Shown here: one piece after another, positions 1 to 7,738 of the stretch
Numbering within the stretch: the stretch's first letter is position 1
Layout of the letters: every line of letters begins with the position of its first letter
From: Patescibacteria group bacterium
Lineage (GTDB): Bacteria > Patescibacteriota > UBA1384
Direction: 5' to 3'
DNA length: 17,709 bases
Assembly: GCA_017992655.1 (NCBI GenBank)
Contig: JAGOOF010000006.1
Coordinates: 1 to 17,709, forward strand
The notes under the pieces: model-generated
Database searches by the model: none
What the model was told of the DNA's origin: nothing
Seen by the model: only the letters and a program-made list of their open reading frames with translations
Translations under genes and position numbers: made by a program

Positions 1-3000
1 CATTGGTAAGGTTATGCTCTGCAACAGGAGTGGTGCCTTGTGGTTCATAGACACCAAGAGTCCAACCACTAAAATTATGAGTGCCCGAGGGGATTGCCTC
101 TCCGCTATCCCATACAGAGTTAGTATTGCCATCGAAAAAGACTTGTCCTTGAAGGTTGCCGCGAGATAGTTGGACGGCAATAGGGTCACCTTGCGCCCAT
201 GTAGTAAAGGTATCTCCTTGAGCATTGGTTAAGTCCTGCCAATAAACCGGCCTGTAGATATTAACAGAGTTTTCTGCATTAGTGGGGACATTACTACGTA
301 ATTCCATAGTAAAATTATGAGGGGTGTTAACAGGAATACTTACTGCGCGGATGCGCACCATATTAGTATTGTCGTCATAGCTACTGCTCCAACCAGTGTG
401 CGCCTTAAGTGCATCGCCAATAGCACTAAAGCTAGTGTCGGCACTAAAGCCACCTGTGGGCACTGTGCCATAAGTAATAGTATAGAGGTTGGTGTCGGGA
501 TTAGAGACAGGGTCAGCCAAGAAAGAATCAAAACCAAAGGTGTCTAGGGCTGTACCAAGACCGTTGGGAGCACCAGAGTACCCTTCGTTCAAAACCCCCC
601 ATTGCTGACCTTTTTTAGGAATGGGAATATAGATATAACTAGCTTTATCTGGATCGCTTGTTGTAGGTAGGCCACTATGGTTAGTAAGAGTCGTACGTAC
701 TTGGTAGTTCTGGGAAAAACTTATTGGTATGAGGTCATCGACACTACCACTCCAGGTCGTCCACACTGCGCCATCTTGTGTAGATTTAGCCTCGGTAGTA
801 ACACTAAGGTCGTTACGGTTTTTAACTTGGTAATAAAAGGTGTCTTCCGACATACTCACCACCAACTGATTGTTTTGGTCTTGCGAGTGCACCTTGTAGG
901 GGTCGCCCTTGCGACCCTTTACGCGCATTTGCTCCGAGTACGTATCCGTTACCCACAGAACATCGTGGTTAAGATGTTGTTTTGCGCCGTCGTTGTAATC
1001 ACTTGGTGTGTTAATGGTCCAGTTTAACTTGAGGGTACGCAACCTTCTTTCGTATGTGTGGTACCCCGTTGCTGCGGCATATTGGGCTTCGTAAGAGAGG
1101 CTGGTATCGTTAAGTCCACTCGTGTCTATTTTGTAAACCTTGGGCACAATACCAGTAACAGGGTCTGCGGGCTCGCTATGGTCAAGACTCCAAGTTACTT
1201 TGCCCGGGTAGGTTGCCAGCAAATCTACTCCCCTCGAGGAAACAAGAGATAAATTACTAATACCTAGCCCCGTTTCATCGCGAATATATATAATAGGAGT
1301 TTTGCTAAACCACGGTTGACCACCGGAACGGTGTATAATTGATGCGGAAAAATCTAAACTCTCTCCCGCCTCTACAACCCTATTACCCTCTAAAATAGGG
1401 TTAATTGCAGAAATTATCTCGGTAAAAGGAGTACTTATGGTTGTACTCACCACTTGGCTAGCGTCGGTAACATCGCGCACAGAAAGTGTTGCTTCTATTG
1501 GGGAAGAACAGCCTAGTTTGCCAATACCGTAAAGGGTATTTACAGAAGGATTGGTTTCGTAACCACTTTTAACGCCATAAGGGGAGCCTCCGCCCTCGGG
1601 GATGTGCTCCATTTTGTAGCGCAACGCTGCTATATACTCTGTTTCTGCAAGCCCTAACTCTGTGCCATAAAGCAAGGTGCGGGATAAATGCGGGGGCGAG
1701 CTGGGAAAGGTTTTAGAAAGCGTTGCTGTATTTGGCCAGCCTGTTTCACCTTCTTTGCGATACTGGATTTCTATATTGCGCGTCCCTGGCTCCCCGATTA
1801 AATCAAGAGCAGTAACACCAACTTTGGTGGTATCGAACTCTAGCTCGACCCACTTGGGGGTAGAGTCTTTACCGCCTTGGTTGGCAATACCGTATGAGCC
1901 CAAATCGCCGTGAGCTCCTGGGTGGTTGGGAGAAATATGGCTAGCCCTCATATAGGCTCCCTTCAGGGGAAGGACATTTTCTTCGTTGCTAAACGTATAT
2001 GTCTCCGTCCTCGAGGATTCTTCTCCGACTCCATACTCTACCTTATACCCCTCGTCGTTACCATAATATGTCCACTCTGTTTTTTTGTAGTTAATAGTAA
2101 CGCTCTCACCAACATTGAAACTACTCGATGGGAAGTGCCAAATAGGCGAAAGACCAAAAAGATGAGAGTATCTTTTGTCGAGAGTAAACTCCCAGACACT
2201 GGTACCTGCGACAGGGTCAGTAGAGACTTTGTTGTAGGTCCAGCCTCCGTTGATCATAGCTTGTAAGCCAGTTGGACCACTTGCGTAAGTGCCATTAACT
2301 TCGGCAGCGCTTGGGGCTTCGAGGGTAATTTTTATATCTTCGAAGAGACGTGTAATGAGGCTATTGCTACCGTAGTTATATATTGTCAAAAGAGAATAAA
2401 TCGTACCAACGTCTGTATCTAGAGGAACAATTTTTTCCCTTGAATTTCCCGCAATTATTCCAGGAGTCTGCTCGTAGTTAATAGTAGGAAGAGCTAGTTG
2501 GGAAGAGGCGCCGTTTTCATTGACATCGACAACAATGGGGTTGGTTTGAGAGGGGTAATCATCGACTACATTTTGCGCTACACGAAAGGTGAGTGTGGCA
2601 TCTGTTGCTCCTGAGTTAAGCGTGTAAGTATAACTACCATTGTTGATAGTATGTTGTGGATCCGCACTACTTGGCCATTTTGTTTGACCTTCTGGTCCAA
2701 CAGGGTCACCAATAAGCATTCCTTCTGGAAAACCACTTGCTCCGTTGTCTATCCACTCTAGACCATCGGCAATGGTAACTTTTATTTGTTTTGTGTTACC
2801 GGTACTAAATGTTGTAGAAACACGTACCAGAAGTTCTTGGCCAGAATTACCAACAAAACCTAGTGTTGGTACAACGCCACTACCAAAGGCATTCCAGGTG
2901 TTGCCATCATCTACCGACCATTCACCACTTACTACAGGAGGAGAGGCAAAAACAGCCAAAGGTATAACAGCCGCAAGCAAAAGCGACGCTAGCGCTAAGC

Positions 3001-3022
3001 ATAATAACCTTCTTCTGATTAT
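1..3022 (-). CDS. Large secreted surface protein with SdrD_B-like domain (C-terminus outside window)
   Basis: One uninterrupted frame of about 1007 codons runs off the left edge, so the C-terminus is missing. The N-terminus reads as a signal peptide: positive residues (IIRRR), a hydrophobic core (LLCLALASLLLAAVIPLAV) and a likely cleavage site after VFA. The body is rich in Thr, Ser, Gly and Asn with beta-sandwich-like stretches and few Cys. Near the edge the stretch GQVFFDGNTNSVWDSGE matches the start of SdrD_B/Cna_B-type repeats (GxVFxDxNxNGxxDxGE), known from bacterial surface adhesins. No ATG starts this frame near the signal peptide. The strong Shine-Dalgarno at 3029-3034 is 6 nt from an in-frame ATA (3020-3022), while the nearby ATG (3025-3027) is out of frame and meets a stop after two codons. 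The next plausible start, TTG at 2978-2980, would remove the positive n-region. I give the ATA as the start with reserve. A surface structural or adhesion role is inferred. Confidence 0.8.
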   Translation of the reverse strand, partial: MIRRRLLCLALASLLLAAVIPLAVFASPPVVSGEWSVDDGNTWNAFGSGVVPTLGFVGNSGQELLVRVSTTFSTGNTKQIKVTIADGLEWIDNGASGFPEGMLIGDPVGPEGQTKWPSSADPQHTINNGSYTYTLNSGATDATLTFRVAQNVVDDYPSQTNPIVVDVNENGASSQLALPTINYEQTPGIIAGNSREKIVPLDTDVGTIYSLLTIYNYGSNSLITRLFEDIKITLEAPSAAEVNGTYASGPTGLQAMINGGWTYNKVSTDPVAGTSVWEFTLDKRYSHLFGLSPIWHFPSSSFNVGESVTINYKKTEWTYYGNDEGYKVEYGVGEESSRTETYTFSNEENVLPLKGAYMRASHISPNHPGAHGDLGSYGIANQGGKDSTPKWVELEFDTTKVGVTALDLIGEPGTRNIEIQYRKEGETGWPNTATLSKTFPSSPPHLSRTLLYGTELGLAETEYIAALRYKMEHIPEGGGSPYGVKSGYETNPSVNTLYGIGKLGCSSPIEATLSVRDVTDASQVVSTTISTPFTEIISAINPILEGNRVVEAGESLDFSASIIHRSGGQPWFSKTPIIYIRDETGLGISNLSLVSSRGVDLLATYPGKVTWSLDHSEPADPVTGIVPKVYKIDTSGLNDTSLSYEAQYAAATGYHTYERRLRTLKLNWTINTPSDYNDGAKQHLNHDVLWVTDTYSEQMRVKGRKGDPYKVHSQDQNNQLVVSMSEDTFYYQVKNRNDLSVTTEAKSTQDGAVWTTWSGSVDDLIPISFSQNYQVRTTLTNHSGLPTTSDPDKASYIYIPIPKKGQQWGVLNEGYSGAPNGLGTALDTFGFDSFLADPVSNPDTNLYTITYGTVPTGGFSADTSFSAIGDALKAHTGWSSSYDDNTNMVRIRAVSIPVNTPHNFTMELRSNVPTNAENSVNIYRPVYWQDLTNAQGDTFTTWAQGDPIAVQLSRGNLQGQVFFDGNTNSVWDSGEAIPSGTHNFSGWTLGVYEPQGTTPVAEHNLTN

Positions 3023-3027
3023 GACAT

Positions 3028-3037
3028 ACCTCCTTTT
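3028..3037 (-). promoter_or_regulatory. Strong Shine-Dalgarno of the large surface protein
   Basis: The minus strand reads AAAAGGAGGT here, a near-perfect match to the 16S rRNA 3' end. The AGGAGG core (3034-3029) is 1 nt from ATG 3027-3025, too close for normal initiation, and 6 nt from ATA 3022-3020, which is in frame with the signal peptide. Confidence 0.75.
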
Positions 3038-3177
3038 ACGGACCTTTTACAGGCAAAGAAAAGCATTACACGGTACTAAGTGTAGGCGTGATAATTAAAT
3101 AGTTTTTATAGGTGAAATTTTTCTACTTTTATCTAGCACCCAAAACCCTTCTTTCCTACTCAATTATCTACAAAATA

Positions 3178-3186
3178 AGTATACCA
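3178..3186 (-). promoter_or_regulatory. Possible extended -10 promoter of the large surface protein
   Basis: The minus strand reads TGGTATACT, an extended -10 (TGn plus TATACT). No clear -35 lies 17 nt upstream. Transcription from here would give a leader of about 145 nt in which I recognise no riboswitch. Confidence 0.35.
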
Positions 3187-3241
3187 TAATTTATTAATTT
3201 GGGTTTTTGTTGCTTGCGGAGAGCAAGAGCCCGTTCTTACT

Positions 3242-4000
3242 GTTCGAGGCGCGAAGCGCCAAGAACCCCGCCTGGTCGAGGCGGGGCAAGCCCCGCCAGA
3301 AAGTCGGACGGGGCAAGCTCCGCCGGAGGATCGAACGGGGCAAGCTCCCAGCCACCATTCTTATCGTTCGAGGAGCGAAGCGACGAGAACCCCGCCCAGT
3401 CGGGCGGGGCAAGCTATCAGCCGCTGATACTGGAACTAACGGGTAGTTCTCGCTTCCGCTCGAACGGTAAAGAGAGAGTAGTTGCCGCCACTTTCTATTG
3501 TTCGAGAGAATTGCGCGGAGCGCCATCTCGAGAACTATCAACCGCTGATGCTACATCCCACCCGATAGTTCTCGCTTCCGCTCGAACAGTAACAGGTGCC
3601 ACGGTCGTCGCCCCTTATCGTTCGAGGGCTACTGCCCGAGAACTATCTACCGTTGATGCTACACCTCACGTAGCAGTTCTCGCTTCCGCTCGAACAGTAA
3701 CAAGATGACCCGATAGTTCTCGCTTCCGCTCGAACAGTAAAGAGGTAGCGGTCGTTATTTTTTTTACCGTTCGAGAGAACGCACGAAGTGCCATCTCGAG
3801 AACTATTAAACGTTAGCATCAAACCTCACGTAGCAGTTCTCGCTTCCGCTCGAACAGTAAAGAGGGCAGCGGTCGCCATTCTTATCGTTCGAGGCGCGGA
3901 GCGCCGAGAACTTCCAACCGTTGATACTAGAACTGACGCAGGAGTTCTCGCTCCGCTCGAACAGTAACAGGATATGTTCGAGGAGCAGGACGACGGGAAC
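3242..4000. repeat. Array of 13 short palindromes in alternating orientation (REP/BIME-like)
   Basis: Two forms of one imperfect palindrome alternate. Form A starts GTTCGAG and ends GAGAAC (or AGAAC/GGGAAC) around a GC-rich stem: 3242-3266, 3366-3390, 3500-3535, 3620-3643, 3769-3803, 3887-3911, 3976-4000. Form B, GTTCTCGCTTCCGCTCGAAC, is the reverse-complement version with a shorter stem: 3446-3465, 3568-3587, 3676-3695, 3716-3735, 3836-3855, 3944-3962. The A-to-B linkers resemble each other (core close to CAACCGCTGATGCTAC), as do the B-to-A linkers (AGTAACAG/AGTAAAGAGG at their start), so the array is also a degenerate tandem repeat of about 120 bp. The only break in alternation is a second B copy, 40 bp after the first (3676 and 3716). 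The arrangement resembles enterobacterial REP/BIME arrays; the function is unknown. Confidence 0.85.
3266..3414. repeat. GC-rich hairpin and CGGGGCAAGC repeats at the array edge
   Basis: CCCCGCC (3266-3272) pairs with GGCGGGG (3280-3286), and CCCCGCC recurs at 3291-3297. The word CGGGGCAAGC occurs at 3282, 3309, 3336 and 3405, and once more at the other end of the array (4020-4029). These flank and partly fuse with the GTTCGAG palindromes. No credible protein is encoded here. Confidence 0.6.
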
Positions 4001-4055
4001 CCCCCCCGCCGAGACCGGACGGGGCAAGCCCTACTACTAAATTAAGCCTTTTATT

Positions 4056-4080
4056 GTCTCGGTAAACTAGTTACCGAGAC
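4056..4080. terminator. Perfect hairpin after the Ig-like surface protein gene
   Basis: GTCTCGGTAA (4056-4065) and TTACCGAGAC (4071-4080) form a perfect 10-bp stem with loop ACTAG. It lies 18 bp beyond the stop of the minus-strand gene ending at 4098. No strong T-tract follows on the minus strand, so it may be a weak or factor-assisted terminator, or an RNA 3'-end stabiliser. Confidence 0.5.
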
Positions 4081-4097
4081 TAATAAAGCTCAATCTA

Positions 4098-5516
4098 TTA
4101 CCACCTGCTCGAAGAGCGACGTGAACGACTACCCTTCTTCTTACTTTTTGCTTTATTTGTGGTACCCGTTGTTTCTTCTCGTTTCTCAGGTTTTTTCGTT
4201 GCACCTACTGGCATTGCATTGCGCGAAAGCCACCATTCGTATCCATAATAACCTACCGTTCCTACCCCAATAGCAATCACTAGAATTGCAATTACTGTAA
4301 CAATGGTTTGCCAAGGACTTGCTTCGTCTTCTTCACCCTCACCAGCACCCGTTTCGACATTACCCTCTTCCACTGGTTTTTCCTCTTCTTTCTTCTCTGC
4401 AACGCCCGGGGCAGGTGCGGACACGCCAATATGGTCGGTCGATACCGCCAATGTTGGCTGGTAGGTTGGTAAGCTAGGCGATACCTTTGCCTTTGACACT
4501 TGCGCCACAACCTGTTCGGCAACGGCAAAAGTCATGTGGCGAGTATTCGCGTTACCCGCCTTATCGGTAGCTGTAAGCGCCACAGTATGCATGCCAGCCC
4601 CCAGCTCGCTCGCTGGCACCTCAAAGCGCCAATTTCCGGCATCATCCGCCTTTTGCTCTGCCACGTAAGGTTCAGAATTAATTTGCAGTTTCATTAGCGC
4701 ATCTTTCTCGCTAACGCCAGCAAAAACCACCGTGCTTTCAAAAGCAACAGTGTTATTTTCTGGATGGATAGTTTCCCCAACTGGTGGAGCAATACTATCT
4801 TTCACTAAGCTCAAAAATATTGGCAGGCCAATATTTGCGCCTACGGCATTGTCGTAAGCATGAATCTCAAAGGTGTAAATCTTACCCTCGGCGTCTGCTG
4901 CAGGAGCGGTAAAATCGTAAGACCAGTTGGTTGTTCCATTAGCCTGAGACCACGTCGCGTCCCCTTGTCTTTTAATTTCGACTTTAGAAACACCACTTAC
5001 ATCTGTGGCCGTTCCCTGCAAGGTTACGTTGTTAATTGCATCTCCATCGGCGTGCGAGGTCACTGCTAACGTTGGCGCCTCGGTGTCGCCCACGAGAGAA
5101 ACAGATGTTTCACTGGTTTGGGCAGAATTATCAGTAGCAATCGCCTTGAGCGTGTAAGCGTGGTCATTAGTTACTGCCGGAGAGAGTATTTCTCCCCAAG
5201 CATCAAAAGTGGGACCTGCAACAGGATTATTGGTTTCGCTTCCTACCCAGCTTGTTAAAGCTTGCGACCAATATTCGCCAGTATCGACATCTAGCATTTG
5301 CAAGTCTACTGAGTCGACTGTGCCATCGTCGCTTGCTGTCCCCGCGACAAACAATGGCCCGCTTGATATATAAAGACCATTTACCGGCTGGTTAATGTTA
5401 ACTTCCGGTACTTGGTCTAACGCGTACGCCCCCTTTGGTAACGACAATACAACAGTGGACATAGCAAATGCCGTAAGCACCATGTACGCTGTTATTTTTT
5501 TAAATCGGCGGATCAT
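4098..5516 (-). CDS. Secreted Ig-like repeat surface protein with C-terminal membrane anchor
   Basis: Protein of 472 residues. A signal peptide (MIRRFKKITAYMVLTAFAM..., cleavage probably near AYA-LDQ) is followed by about three Ig-like beta-sandwich repeats. Each resembles bacterial Ig-like domains: an opening such as VNINQPVNG, a middle with VxGTAxD, and an end with AxDNA or ATDKAGN. Then come a Pro/Glu-rich acidic linker (KKEEEKPVEEG), one transmembrane helix (WQTIVTVIAILVIAIGVGT) and a Lys/Arg/Ser-rich cytoplasmic tail ending RRSSSRW. The topology is therefore an external Ig stalk held by a C-terminal helix. An upstream ATG would add 21 residues, but I chose the ATG at 5514-5516 because a purine-rich Shine-Dalgarno region (GGGAGGAAGG) directly precedes it. 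It lies in tandem with the other large surface protein, from which it is separated by the palindrome array. A surface or adhesion role is inferred; no enzymatic motif is visible. Confidence 0.8.
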   Translation of the reverse strand: MIRRFKKITAYMVLTAFAMSTVVLSLPKGAYALDQVPEVNINQPVNGLYISSGPLFVAGTASDDGTVDSVDLQMLDVDTGEYWSQALTSWVGSETNNPVAGPTFDAWGEILSPAVTNDHAYTLKAIATDNSAQTSETSVSLVGDTEAPTLAVTSHADGDAINNVTLQGTATDVSGVSKVEIKRQGDATWSQANGTTNWSYDFTAPAADAEGKIYTFEIHAYDNAVGANIGLPIFLSLVKDSIAPPVGETIHPENNTVAFESTVVFAGVSEKDALMKLQINSEPYVAEQKADDAGNWRFEVPASELGAGMHTVALTATDKAGNANTRHMTFAVAEQVVAQVSKAKVSPSLPTYQPTLAVSTDHIGVSAPAPGVAEKKEEEKPVEEGNVETGAGEGEEDEASPWQTIVTVIAILVIAIGVGTVGYYGYEWWLSRNAMPVGATKKPEKREETTGTTNKAKSKKKGSRSRRSSSRW

Positions 5517-5570
5517 CGCCTTCCTCCCTCCCCTCCCTATTTTTATTATTGATATTTTTACAAACAAAAT

Positions 5571-5615
5571 GGGACACAAGGAGATTCACCAAAACATGAA
5601 TCCTGCTTGTGCCCC
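5571..5615 (-). other. Long hairpin in the leader between FtsB-like and Ig-like genes
   Basis: GGGACACAAG (5571-5580) pairs with CTTGTGCCCC (5606-5615) with one wobble. An inner stem GATTCA/TGAATC (5583-5588 with 5597-5602) closes an 8-nt loop. On the minus strand a moderately T-rich stretch (ATTTTGTTTG) follows. It could terminate the FtsB-like transcript or act as an attenuator in the leader of the Ig-like protein; the sequence does not decide between them. Confidence 0.45.
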
Positions 5616-5675
5616 AAAAGTATTCCCTTGGAGTCGGTATTATCTACAGCTAGCAAATTCCAGCCGTGTAGCATA

Positions 5676-5705
5676 ACCATAAAACACAACATAAAAAGTT
5701 GTCAA
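5676..5705 (-). promoter_or_regulatory. Candidate promoter of the Ig-like surface protein gene
   Basis: The minus strand carries TTGACA (5705-5700), an 18-bp spacer and TATGGT (5681-5676). The implied leader is about 150 nt and contains the hairpin at 5571-5615. Confidence 0.45.
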
Positions 5706-5743
5706 GTAGCCAATTTTTTACAAAAAATTAAAAAGCACATCGC

Positions 5744-6136
5744 CTAAACGCGTAATACAAACCTTAACCATTTGCGAGGATTACCTTCTTTCGCCAAAGG
5801 TTTCTTGCTCTCATTATCGTCTTTTACCTGTGGTTGGAAAGAAGAACTGTCTGACTCTTCTTCTGCTGTAGGCACTTTTACTACCTGCTCATCGGGCAGT
5901 TTAAGGCCTAGTTTTCTCCGCGCTTCGAGCTCCTTAAACGTGTTAGTACCATAGTAAAGATTCAGTGCTTCCATATATTCTTTTTCTTCCTCCACAAGAG
6001 AGATCTCCTCGTTCAGGGAGCTAATACGGGCCGTAGTTTTATAGTTGTTTACAATGGCCTTGTAACAAAGAAATAAGAGATAAGCGACAAACAGTGCTAC
6101 CAATATGTTTACAAACCAATATTTATTTTGTGCCAT
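5744..6136 (-). CDS. FtsB/DivIC-like septum formation protein
   Basis: Protein of 130 residues with a short cytoplasmic N-terminus, one transmembrane helix (about residues 8-27) and a coiled coil (about 35-58, ARISSLNEEISLVEEEKEYM). It then has the stretch LYYGTNTFKELEARRKLGLKLPDEQVVKVP, which fits the FtsB/DivIC pattern of a post-coil segment ending in a GxxxPxE-like turn. The remaining 45 residues are polar and probably disordered. FtsB/DivIC proteins pair with FtsL and FtsQ/DivIB to bridge early and late divisome proteins outside the membrane. The family is divergent, so the call rests on layout and the post-coil motif. It lies among cell-envelope genes, downstream of the L,D-transpeptidase. 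No Shine-Dalgarno precedes the ATG; an extended -10 ends 6 nt upstream, so the mRNA may be leaderless. Confidence 0.75.
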   Translation of the reverse strand: MAQNKYWFVNILVALFVAYLLFLCYKAIVNNYKTTARISSLNEEISLVEEEKEYMEALNLYYGTNTFKELEARRKLGLKLPDEQVVKVPTAEEESDSSSFQPQVKDDNESKKPLAKEGNPRKWLRFVLRV

Positions 6137-6142
6137 AAGTTA

Positions 6143-6151
6143 ATTTTAGCA
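6143..6151 (-). promoter_or_regulatory. Extended -10 promoter just upstream of the FtsB-like ATG
   Basis: The minus strand reads TGCTAAAAT, an extended -10. The TAAAAT ends 6 nt before the ATG, so the predicted transcription start falls at or next to the start codon. Confidence 0.5.
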
Positions 6152-6273
6152 TAAGTAATAAAAAATAGCCTATTATTTAGCCGATATACGATCGTGTATT
6201 ACTAAATATATGGTTAATAAATTCTTTTAAAAAAAACATAATATACGAGAGTACACAGATAAATAAAGAGTAA

Positions 6274-7695
6274 TTAATGTATGATTAGAGGCGTGCCTAT
6301 ATCGGTCCATTCGTAAACGGCCGCTGCATCGCCAACGCCCAAACGAATACAACCATGGGAAACTGGAGTACCTAAATGGCTTTCACCTTCTTTCGCCCCA
6401 TTTGCCCACTCTGGCAATTCGTGAATACCATAGGAACAGCCTATAAACGACATCCAATAAGGCATATACAAATCGTAACGTGAAGAATAAGCTCTCCCCA
6501 CTTTGTTGTTAATGGAATATTCCCCTTTTGGGGTGGGCATGGACCATTTGCCAGTAGAAACCCTTCTGCTTCCCACTAGCCTATCACCCTCTATTTGGTA
6601 AAGCATTTGCTTGCCGAGGTCAACTTCAAGGTATTTACCGGAGTAGCGCCCTAAAGTGTATCCGGGAGCAACTTTTTTCGTTTCCGGCTCAACAGTTGTG
6701 GTTGCTACCTTAATAACACGCTCCTGCGAGTTTGTGTTAATTGTACTTTCCACATCACGCGCAAGCTTTGTCGCATCCACAGTAGTGCCCGCTCTCCCTG
6801 GATCGATTACTTCACTCTCGTTTATCGCCGACACAAGGCGTGGACGCGCGGCAACTGCAACCTTTTTTACTATATTTTTATCGAGCCACTCCTTCATTTG
6901 CTCTTCCTTAACTTTAATTTGCTGGTTACCAAGCGCTTCTTGGTCGAGCCAGCCAACGATTGTTGCTAAATCTGCTGTTGCCAAAACACGGTAGCCATTG
7001 GAAACGCTAATAGGGCCAGAAATCTGGCGCGCCAAAAGCTCTTTGCTCGGCTCTAAGTCAATCGCTTTGACCTGCGCCTCTACTGCTTGGAGATTTAAGA
7101 CAATTACGGGAATCTTACCACCTGGCAGATAAGGCATTAAGGATTCTTGCGCTTCATTGGTGTTTACCGAAAGGCCGGCTTCTTCGTTTTTAACAACTAC
7201 CTGCTCGTTTTCAACGGCGATACTTGCGTTAGCGGGCTCTTTCTCTTTTTCCTTGAACATCTCGTGTAGCTTTGCGTCGAAGGCTTCTTTTTCTGTGGCA
7301 AAAGTTGGCTGAATGTTAACCTTCTGCCCAAAAAAACTTGTGAGTCCGCGGGGAGTGACAATGGGCGTTTGCCAAATGCGATTTTGTACAAATAACTTTT
7401 CGATAGAGTTATCCACATCCACCATTATTCCCAGTTCTTCTGGCGTAGCATTTTTTGCATCGTTTTCTATGGAAAAATTGACAGTGCCGGTAACATAGGG
7501 TGGATTTTCAATGAAATACTGTTTTACCTCCGCCTTACTCGCGCCTGCAAAGTTTTTACCGAGTAAGTAAGTGTTTGGCAACACGCGATCGTGGTAAGCG
7601 GCAGAGGCGACTCCCGTTGCAACCAAAAAAATCGCTAACACCGAACCGGTAGCGAATAACCATTTAACAACACTATGACCTTGATTTTTAGCCAT
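6274..7695 (-). CDS. Membrane-anchored L,D-transpeptidase (YkuD domain) with VanW-like/PG_binding_4 domains
   Basis: Protein of 473 residues. After a short cytoplasmic tail and one transmembrane helix or uncleaved signal (about residues 12-33), two extracytoplasmic regions resemble the PG_binding_4 domains found before YkuD domains (first with NTYLLGKNFAGASKAEV, about 41-110). From about residue 345 comes the catalytic domain (LEVDLGKQMLYQIEGDRLV..., STGKWSMPTPKGEYSI). The active-site motif SHGCIRLG contains His447 and the catalytic nucleophile Cys449, near the C-terminus (PLIIH). The family makes 3-3 peptide cross-links in peptidoglycan or attaches proteins to it. All expected catalytic residues are present and the length is normal for the two-domain form. 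The ATG has no Shine-Dalgarno, but a near-consensus promoter ends 9 nt before it. Confidence 0.92.
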   Translation of the reverse strand: MAKNQGHSVVKWLFATGSVLAIFLVATGVASAAYHDRVLPNTYLLGKNFAGASKAEVKQYFIENPPYVTGTVNFSIENDAKNATPEELGIMVDVDNSIEKLFVQNRIWQTPIVTPRGLTSFFGQKVNIQPTFATEKEAFDAKLHEMFKEKEKEPANASIAVENEQVVVKNEEAGLSVNTNEAQESLMPYLPGGKIPVIVLNLQAVEAQVKAIDLEPSKELLARQISGPISVSNGYRVLATADLATIVGWLDQEALGNQQIKVKEEQMKEWLDKNIVKKVAVAARPRLVSAINESEVIDPGRAGTTVDATKLARDVESTINTNSQERVIKVATTTVEPETKKVAPGYTLGRYSGKYLEVDLGKQMLYQIEGDRLVGSRRVSTGKWSMPTPKGEYSINNKVGRAYSSRYDLYMPYWMSFIGCSYGIHELPEWANGAKEGESHLGTPVSHGCIRLGVGDAAAVYEWTDIGTPLIIH

Positions 7696-7704
7696 TACAA
7701 AAGT

Positions 7705-7733
7705 ATTATATCAGTGTTAGGCAACTACTTCAA
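7705..7733 (-). promoter_or_regulatory. Sigma70-type promoter of the L,D-transpeptidase gene
   Basis: The minus strand carries TTGAAG (7733-7728), a 17-bp spacer and a perfect TATAAT (7710-7705). The -10 ends 9 nt before the ATG at 7695, leaving a leader of about 0-3 nt. It lies back to back with the tRNA-Ile gene. Confidence 0.65.
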
Positions 7734-7738
7734 AATAT

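Noticed and set aside
3199..3708. Open frames of up to 169 codons across the palindrome array, on both strands
   Set aside because: They are made of translated repeats rich in Arg, Ser and Ala, have no ribosome binding site and no recognisable domain, and several frames are open at once because the repeats are GC-rich.
3242..4000. CRISPR array
   Set aside because: The repeated elements alternate in orientation, vary in length, and are separated by linkers that are similar to each other rather than unique. No cas gene is present.
5517..5579. 21-residue N-terminal extension of the Ig-like surface protein
   Set aside because: The extension covers the Shine-Dalgarno region and would bury the signal peptide behind a Gly/Arg stretch.
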